Both the position numbers and the translations under genes were made by a program. Below are positions 59,444 through 64,000 of a DNA stretch of 64,000 nt, piece by piece (position 1 is the first letter of the stretch; each line of letters starts with the position of its first letter). The DNA lies in NCBI RefSeq assembly GCF_000215705.1, contig NC_015677.1, positions 2,120,001 through 2,184,000 of the forward strand, read 5' to 3'. The notes beneath the pieces are model-generated. The model had not been told where the DNA came from. It saw only the letters and a list, made by a program, of their open reading frames with translations, and searched no databases. This DNA is from Ramlibacter tataouinensis TTB310 (GTDB taxonomy: Bacteria > Pseudomonadota > Gammaproteobacteria > Burkholderiales > Burkholderiaceae_C).

Positions 59444-59992
59444 TCAGAAGGCGGGTTGGAGAACGGGGTGTGCGCCGGACAGCAGGCCATGCAGCTCGGC
59501 CAGGTGTTTGCGTCCGACCGGGCCGAGCTGCGCGACGCGTGCCTCGTAGCCGCCCAGCTGGGTGCGAAGCTCGGCCAGGGAGGTCACGCCTTCCAGCGCG
59601 AACAGCAGCTGAAGCGCGTCGCCGGGAAGGTGGGCCATCGCGAATTCGCTGATCACTGCGAGCGCATCCGGAAGCTCCGCTCCGGCGAACCGCGGCGGCG
59701 CCGCCGGAACGGTACCGGCCGGCACCAAGGTAGGGGCTGCGGCCGCGCGTCTGGGCACGGCAGGGACGTTCGCAGGAGCCGTCCCACCTTCGCCCAAGAC
59801 CACATAGCCGGCCTTCATTAGCGCGTCCAGCATCGAATGCACCTCGGCGGGGGACCAGCTGCCGGCGCCATACTGACGCGGGTCGGCCCGGCCGTCGATG
59901 GCTGCCAGCAGGGCCCGAAGCCTGGGCGGCAGGAACACGCGGGGGTTGTGCACCGCCGCCGTTCCTGCCTCTGTCCGGATATAGCTCGCCAT
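59444..59992 (-). CDS. Unknown protein co-encoded with the BLUF photoreceptor
   Basis: 182 residues, no signal peptide or membrane segment. An N-terminal segment (FLPPRLRALLAAIDGRADPRQY ... SPAEVHSMLDALMKAGYV) has the look of a winged-helix or small helical regulatory domain. A Pro/Ala-rich linker (about 75-115) and a helical C-terminal part (ALQLLFALEGVTSLAEL, RKHLAELHGLLSG) follow. The linker style matches the BLUF partner. ATG 59992 follows AAAGG. Not recognised; a DNA-binding or adaptor output for the photoreceptor is inference. Confidence 0.65.
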   Translation of the reverse strand: MASYIRTEAGTAAVHNPRVFLPPRLRALLAAIDGRADPRQYGAGSWSPAEVHSMLDALMKAGYVVLGEGGTAPANVPAVPRRAAAAPTLVPAGTVPAAPPRFAGAELPDALAVISEFAMAHLPGDALQLLFALEGVTSLAELRTQLGGYEARVAQLGPVGRKHLAELHGLLSGAHPVLQPAF

Positions 59993-60062
59993 CGCTGCCT
60001 TTCTGTGCCGGCGGTAGAGCCGACGTAAACAGATGTATCTGGACGTGACTATTCCAAACAAA

Positions 60063-60072
60063 ACCAATTGGT
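60063..60072. promoter_or_regulatory. Small palindrome upstream of the BLUF operon
   Basis: ACCAATTGGT, a perfect 10-bp AT-rich palindrome about 70 bp upstream of the operon's first ATG, in an otherwise GC-rich genome. An operator is possible; a dyad of this length can occur by chance. Confidence 0.25.
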
Positions 60073-60129
60073 CTTGTAGGACAACGCGCCGTTCAGCAAT
60101 GAACTGTGCAGTTTTACCGGTTTAGCGGG

Positions 60130-62397
60130 TCAGCGCGCTTTGCGGCTGCGGGCGGCGCCCGTGACGCGTGGCGGCAGGCCCGTGTGCTGCGTGAGCACGC
60201 GGCCCGGCGCAGCCTTCACCCCCGCCGGCTTGGCTGGCGTGGAGTTCTTGCGCCGTGCACCCTGGTAGGCGCCGTCGGTGACCGGCTGGAAGCTGGGGAT
60301 CAGGTGGTGCTTGCCGTTGCCGATCAGGTCGGCCCGGCCCAGGGCCTTGAGCGCTTCGCGCAGCAGCGGCCAGTTGTTCGGGTCGTGCCAGCGCAGGAAG
60401 GCCTTGTGCAGGCGGCGGCGCTTCTCGCCGCGCACGATGTCCACCGTGTCCTCTTCCGCGGCGGCGCGGCGCACCTTGCGCAGCGTGTTGCGGCCCGAGT
60501 GGTACATGGCGGTGGCCGTGGCCATGGGGCTGGGGTAGAAGGTCTGCACCTGGTCCGCGCGGAAGCCATTGCGCTTGAGCCAGAGCGCCAGGTTCATCAT
60601 GTCCTCGTCGCTGGTGCCCGGGTGCGCCGCGATGAAGTACGGGATCAGGTACTGCTTCTTGCCCGCCTCGGCCGAGTACCTCTCGAACATCTGCTTGAAG
60701 CGGTCGTAGCTGCCGATGCCCGGCTTCATCATCTTGGACAGCGGGCCGCCCTCGGTGTGCTCGGGCGCGATCTTGAGGTAGCCGCCCACGTGGTGCTGCA
60801 CCAGCTCCTTGACGTACTCGGGCGACTGCACGGCCAGGTCGTAGCGCAGGCCCGAGCCGATCAGGATCTTCTTGATGCCCTTGAGCGAACGCGCCCGCCG
60901 GTACATCCTGATGAGATGCCCGTGGTCGGTGTTCAGGTTGGAGCAGATGCCCGGGTAGACGCAGCTGGGCTTGCGGCAGGCCGCCTCGATCTCGGGCGAC
61001 CTGCAGCCGATGCGGTACATGTTGGCCGTCGGTCCGCCCAGGTCGGAGATGACGCCGGTGAAGGCCGGGATCTTGTCGCGGATCTCCTCGATCTCGCGGA
61101 TGACCGAGTCCTCGCTGCGGCTCTGGATGATGCGGCCTTCATGTTCCGTGATGGAGCAGAAGGTGCAGCCGCCGAAGCAGCCGCGCATGATGTTCACCGA
61201 AAAGCGGATCATCTCCCAGGCCGGGATCTTGGTCGCGCCCTCGTGGCTGCCGTGCTCGTCGGCGTAGCGCGGGTGCGGGCTGCGCGCGTAAGGCAGGCCG
61301 AACACGTGGTCCATCTCGGCCGTGGTCAGCGGGATGGGCGGGGCATTGACCCAGACGTCGCGGTCGCCGTGCGCCTGCACCAGCACCCGCGCATTGCCGG
61401 GGTTGGTCTCCAGGTGCAGCACGCGGTTGGCATGGGCGTACAGCACCGGGTCGCTCCTGACCTGCTCGTACGAGGGCAGGCGGATGACGGTGCGGTCGCG
61501 GTTGAGCCTGACGCGCGGGTTGGGCACGAAGGTCAGGGGCTGGATCGTCGTGGCCTCGGCGCTCCCATCTTCTTTAGCACAGCTCTCCCCCTGCGCCTTG
61601 GCCTGGTCCGAGATGGTCAGGTAGGGGTTGAGGTGGTCCTCGACGCGGCCCGGCTGGTCCACCTCGGTCGAGTCGATCTCCATCCATCCTTGCGGCGTGC
61701 TGCGCCGGATGAAGGCCGTGCCGCGCACGTCGGTGATGGCTTCCACCGGCTCCCTGGATGCCAGCCGGTGCGCGATCTCGACGATGGCGCGCTCGGCATT
61801 GCCGTACAGCAGCAGGTCGCACTTGGCATCCACCAGGATGGAGCGGCGCACCTTGTCCTGCCAGTAGTCATAGTGGGCGATGCGGCGCAGGCTGCCCTCG
61901 ATGCCGCCCATGACGATGGGCACCTCGCCGTAGGCCTCGCGGCAGCGCTGCGAGTACACCAGCGACGCCCGGTCCGGCCGCTTGCCGCCCACGTCGCCGG
62001 GCGTGTAGGCATCGTCGCTGCGGATCTTCCGGTCGGCTGTGTACCGGTTGATCATGGAATCCATGTTGCCGGCGGTCACGCCGAAGAACAGGTTGGGCTT
62101 GCCCAGCGCCTTGAATGGCTCGGGCGACTGCCAGTCGGGCTGGGCGATGATGCCTACCCGGAAGCCCTGCGCCTCCAGCACGCGGCCGATCACCGCCATG
62201 CCGAAGCTGGGATGGTCCACGTAGGCGTCGCCGGTGACGATGACGATGTCGCAGCTGTCCCAGCCGAGCTGGTCCATCTCGGCCCGGCTCATCGGCAGGA
62301 ACGGCGCCGTGCCGAAGCGCGCGGCCCAGTACCGCCGGTAGCTGGTGATCGGCTTGGCGGCGCGCGCGAACAGCGAAACGTCGGCGGGGGCGTTCAT
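60130..62397 (-). CDS. YgiQ-family radical SAM protein
   Basis: Cytosolic Fe-S protein of 755 residues, normal YgiQ length. The N-terminal DUF3362-like part has [26 protein letters not shown]. The radical-SAM cluster motif C-x3-C-x2-C is in [18 protein letters not shown] near residue 405. The [23 protein letters not shown] and [22 protein letters not shown] blocks are family-specific. The exact reaction of YgiQ is not established to my knowledge. It ends about 140 bp upstream of the BLUF operon on the same strand. Confidence 0.92.
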   Translation of the reverse strand: MNAPADVSLFARAAKPITSYRRYWAARFGTAPFLPMSRAEMDQLGWDSCDIVIVTGDAYVDHPSFGMAVIGRVLEAQGFRVGIIAQPDWQSPEPFKALGKPNLFFGVTAGNMDSMINRYTADRKIRSDDAYTPGDVGGKRPDRASLVYSQRCREAYGEVPIVMGGIEGSLRRIAHYDYWQDKVRRSILVDAKCDLLLYGNAERAIVEIAHRLASREPVEAITDVRGTAFIRRSTPQGWMEIDSTEVDQPGRVEDHLNPYLTISDQAKAQGESCAKEDGSAEATTIQPLTFVPNPRVRLNRDRTVIRLPSYEQVRSDPVLYAHANRVLHLETNPGNARVLVQAHGDRDVWVNAPPIPLTTAEMDHVFGLPYARSPHPRYADEHGSHEGATKIPAWEMIRFSVNIMRGCFGGCTFCSITEHEGRIIQSRSEDSVIREIEEIRDKIPAFTGVISDLGGPTANMYRIGCRSPEIEAACRKPSCVYPGICSNLNTDHGHLIRMYRRARSLKGIKKILIGSGLRYDLAVQSPEYVKELVQHHVGGYLKIAPEHTEGGPLSKMMKPGIGSYDRFKQMFERYSAEAGKKQYLIPYFIAAHPGTSDEDMMNLALWLKRNGFRADQVQTFYPSPMATATAMYHSGRNTLRKVRRAAAEEDTVDIVRGEKRRRLHKAFLRWHDPNNWPLLREALKALGRADLIGNGKHHLIPSFQPVTDGAYQGARRKNSTPAKPAGVKAAPGRVLTQHTGLPPRVTGAARSRKAR

Positions 62398-62488
62398 GCG
62401 GAAAGGGGTGGGGGTCGCGCCCGTGGGCGCGCGGTGCGGGGAAGGCCGCCATTGTAGGTGGCGCGGCCCGCGCCGGCCACCCTCGTGG

Positions 62489-62671
62489 TTATTCGGCGGC
62501 GCACTGCGCGCGCACGTTCTCCACCAGGGGCAGCACCATCTCGGCGCTGGGATGCCGCGCCATCAACGCCAGGCACAGCATGGAGAGGAACAGCTGCGCC
62601 TTGTCGGGCCCCACCTCGGCAAGGGCTTCACGCACGGCGGCATAGCTGCGGTCCAGGTCGGCATCGGTCAT
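62489..62671 (-). CDS. Small hypothetical protein
   Basis: 60 residues, helical in character: [20 protein letters not shown], then [27 protein letters not shown]. No signal peptide. Its composition (Leu/Met-rich amphipathic helices) is protein-like rather than shadow-like. Function unknown. It stands alone between ygiQ and the 98-residue gene on the same strand. Confidence 0.5.
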   Translation of the reverse strand: MTDADLDRSYAAVREALAEVGPDKAQLFLSMLCLALMARHPSAEMVLPLVENVRAQCAAE

Positions 62672-62715
62672 GCCCCTATCCTAGGGTCGGCCGAGCCTGC
62701 GTTGGTGACAAGGCG

Positions 62716-63012
62716 TCACCGCTGTCGTGTGGGCGGCGGGTTGCCGCGCGCGGCCTCCAGCTCCCAGGGGCTGTTTTCGACGTTGGGACCCTCCGGGTAG
62801 GCCTGCGGGCCCTTGGCGATGCCCGGATCGGCCGGCGCGCCGGCCACGCCGGCCGGCATGTCGGGCGCCGCCTGCTCGAGCAGGTCGTCGTCCGGCGAGG
62901 TCGCCAGGGTGCCCGAGCCCTTCTCGCCCAGGGTCTTGTTGCGCGGATCGCCGTCGTGGTTCTCGTTGCCGGCGCCGCGGCCGGGTCCGGCACCGATGCT
63001 GGTGTTGCTCAT
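62716..63012 (-). CDS. Small disordered Gly/Pro-rich hypothetical protein on a stress-type promoter element
   Basis: 98 residues, rich in Gly, Pro, Asp and Asn (GNENHDGDPRNKTLGEKGSG, PDDDLLEQAAPDMPAGVAG), probably unfolded and hydrophilic. Such proteins often accompany general stress responses. It is preceded on its own strand by the CCTAC-N43-CTAAGGTGGA element (63040-63097) and AGCGAGGACACAGCA before ATG. No family recognised. Confidence 0.6.
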   Translation of the reverse strand: MSNTSIGAGPGRGAGNENHDGDPRNKTLGEKGSGTLATSPDDDLLEQAAPDMPAGVAGAPADPGIAKGPQAYPEGPNVENSPWELEAARGNPPPTRQR

Positions 63013-63039
63013 TGCTGTGTCCTCGCTGTGTCTGCGGGC

Positions 63040-63097
63040 TCCACCTTAGACCGGCCTGCCACGACCGGCGCAGGCCCCGGCCCCATGGCGCTGTAGG
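63040..63097 (-). promoter_or_regulatory. Bipartite promoter-like element, copy C
   Basis: On the minus strand, CCTAC (63097-63093) and CTAAGGTGGA (63049-63040) with exactly 43 bp between them. It lies 28 bp upstream of the 98-residue gene's ATG. The bases after CCTAC (AGCGC) also match copy A. Confidence 0.6.
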
Positions 63098-63125
63098 CAT
63101 CCGGCCAACGCGAAGCCTCGACAAG

Positions 63126-63145
63126 GCCGTCCTACGCCGGACGGC
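63126..63145. other. Hairpin inside copy B of the bipartite element
   Basis: GCCGTCC and GGACGGC form a perfect 7-bp stem with a 6-nt loop, nested in outer AAGCCT/AGGCTT arms. It overlaps the CCTAC part of copy B. It may be structural noise in GC-rich DNA. Confidence 0.35.
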
Positions 63146-63188
63146 TAGGCTTGCCGACACCGCCCCGCCCCGGCGCGCCTAGGGTGGA
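63131..63188 (+). promoter_or_regulatory. Bipartite promoter-like element, copy B
   Basis: CCTAC (63131-63135) and CTAGGGTGGA (63179-63188), exactly 43 bp apart, ending 3 bp before the ATG at 63192. It also shares CCGACA with copy A at nearly the same offset. Here the GGTGGA may double as the ribosome-binding site. Confidence 0.6.
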
Positions 63189-63191
63189 AGC

Positions 63192-63815
63192 ATGAACGAA
63201 GCACACGAGATTCCACAACACCTGCTGGGCGGCCAGCAGGTGGCCATCTTGGCCCTGGACGGGGTCGAGCAATCCGAACTGGCCCAGCCGCGCGCGGCGC
63301 TGCAGGAGATGGGCGTGATCACGCGGCTGCTGTCCGCCCGCCGCGGCAGCGTGCAAGGGGTGGAGCACGGCCGGCCGGCCGACACCTTCGCGGTAGACAT
63401 GACCTTCGACAAGGCCGATGCGTTCGCCTTCGACGGCGTGCTGCTGCCCGGCGGCGAGAAGAACGCTGCGGCCTTGCGCCACCACCCGCAGGCCCAGGCG
63501 TTCGTACGGGCCATGGACGAGCAGGGCAAGCCCCTGGCCGTGATCTGCCACGGGCCCTGGCTGCTGGCCTCGGCCGGGCTGGTGCAGGGCCGCCGCATGA
63601 CCAGCTACCCCGCCCTGGCCGACGAATTGCGCCAGGCTGGCGCCCGCTGGGAGGACGCGCCCGCCGTGCGCGACGGCCACTGGATCTCCAGCCGCACGCC
63701 GCAAGACCTGGACGCCTTCATCCAGGGCTTCAAGGAGCTGCTGGCTGAGCGCATGAAGCGCAGCGTGGCCGGCACCGCCGACGACACGCTCACCGCCGTG
63801 GGCATCGACGGCTGA
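63192..63815 (+). CDS. DJ-1/PfpI-family protein (YhbO-like)
   Basis: 207-residue cytosolic protein of the class-I glutamine-amidotransferase-like fold. The nucleophile Cys is in AVICHGPWLLASAGLV (nucleophile elbow), and FDGVLLPGGEKNAAALR carries the conserved Glu/Gly region. The C-terminal RTPQDLDAFIQGFKELL is typical of the general-stress PfpI group (Hsp31/YhbO-like glyoxalase or deglycase activities have been proposed). It is driven from copy B of the bipartite element. Confidence 0.88.
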   Translation: MNEAHEIPQHLLGGQQVAILALDGVEQSELAQPRAALQEMGVITRLLSARRGSVQGVEHGRPADTFAVDMTFDKADAFAFDGVLLPGGEKNAAALRHHPQAQAFVRAMDEQGKPLAVICHGPWLLASAGLVQGRRMTSYPALADELRQAGARWEDAPAVRDGHWISSRTPQDLDAFIQGFKELLAERMKRSVAGTADDTLTAVGIDG

Positions 63816-63848
63816 GGCGGCGGGCGCCAACGCCGCCACAATGCGGGC

Positions 63849-64000
63849 ATGACCACCGCCGCCGGCGAGACCTCCCCAGCCGACCTGCTGCGGTTCTGGC
63901 GCGAAGCCGGGCCGCAGCGCTGGTTCCGCAAGGACCCGGCGTTCGACGAACGCTTTCGCACGCGCTTCCTGCCCGCGCACGAGGCGGCGGCACGGGGCGC
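63849..64000 (+). CDS. DUF924-family protein, 3' end outside window
   Basis: Only the first 50 residues are present. LLRFWREAGPQRWFRKDPAFDERFRTRFLPAHEAAARG matches the start of DUF924 proteins (FWF-x-GPxRWFxKDPAFD). These are small helical, TPR-like cytosolic proteins of unknown function. ATG 63849 lies 33 bp after the PfpI stop. Confidence 0.82.
   Translation, partial: MTTAAGETSPADLLRFWREAGPQRWFRKDPAFDERFRTRFLPAHEAAARG

Noticed and set aside
62416..62431. CGCGCCC/GGGCGCG hairpin upstream of ygiQ
   Set aside because: The loop would be 2 nt and no U-tract follows; in this base composition it is not distinctive.
62640..62700. Possible fourth copy of the bipartite element near the 60-residue gene
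   Set aside because: GCCTTGTC and CCTAGGATA are present but the spacing and the second box do not match the three exact copies.

Overview
The window is about 64 kb of uniformly GC-rich chromosome. Gene content and order point to the Burkholderiales, most likely the Comamonadaceae (Ramlibacter/Variovorax-like): Bug-type binding proteins, an msrB-yciB-bolA-parvulin block, an ArgA of the kinase-plus-acetyltransferase type, a PHB depolymerase, pobA, and one in-frame intragenic GC-rich repeat. The genus is an inference. I see no rRNA, tRNA, CRISPR array, insertion sequence, phage or plasmid gene.

Layout. 1-357 is the Hpt tail of a hybrid kinase that starts outside the window. 327-5447 is a complete livFGMHJ branched-chain amino-acid-type ABC operon with a terminator between the binding protein and the permeases, followed by an acyl-CoA ligase. 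7361-12709 is a probable signalling island: a desaturase-fold protein, a REC-kinase, a six-helix membrane hybrid kinase resembling CqsS/LqsS, and an acyltransferase of the LuxI/FeeM GNAT type whose reading frame changes at an A8 slippery tract. 13010-15068 is housekeeping (msrB, yciB, bolA, parvulin). 15072-18045 carries hemerythrin and a large catalase. 18164-24437 holds an acyltransferase, a beta-lactamase-fold hydrolase, binding proteins and a gamma-glutamyltransferase. 24565-26510 is an rlhA-like U32 gene with two lesions. 26514-34108 is purL, map and glnD.

34270-38341 is an unusual permease-less periplasmic operon: two tandem PhnD-like proteins flanking a c-type cytochrome, then a PhnD-rhodanese fusion. 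Its upstream region has a perfect palindrome closely matching a dyad upstream of the GNAT synthase at 12.7 kb. 38344-45544 has def, hrpA, a degenerate GGDEF membrane protein and argA. 45649-48361 is a hydrolase/phosphoribosyltransferase/erythromycin-esterase trio. 48366-53467 is the sulfate transporter cysPTWA with dsbB and a 1-Cys peroxiredoxin. 53574-56976 has an IclR regulator, a secreted PHB depolymerase and pobA with a large palindrome. The remainder includes a BLUF photoreceptor operon, a YgiQ radical SAM protein and small stress-type genes.

Main second-look items: (1) the synthase/receptor/relay island with its possible -1 frameshift; (2) the shared CTGTCAG-type palindromes at 12.78 kb and 34.17 kb; (3) three exact copies of a bipartite element, CCTAC-N43-CTARGGTGGA, in front of three stress-type transcription units; (4) the PhnD/cytochrome/rhodanese operon; (5) the decaying rlhA-like gene.
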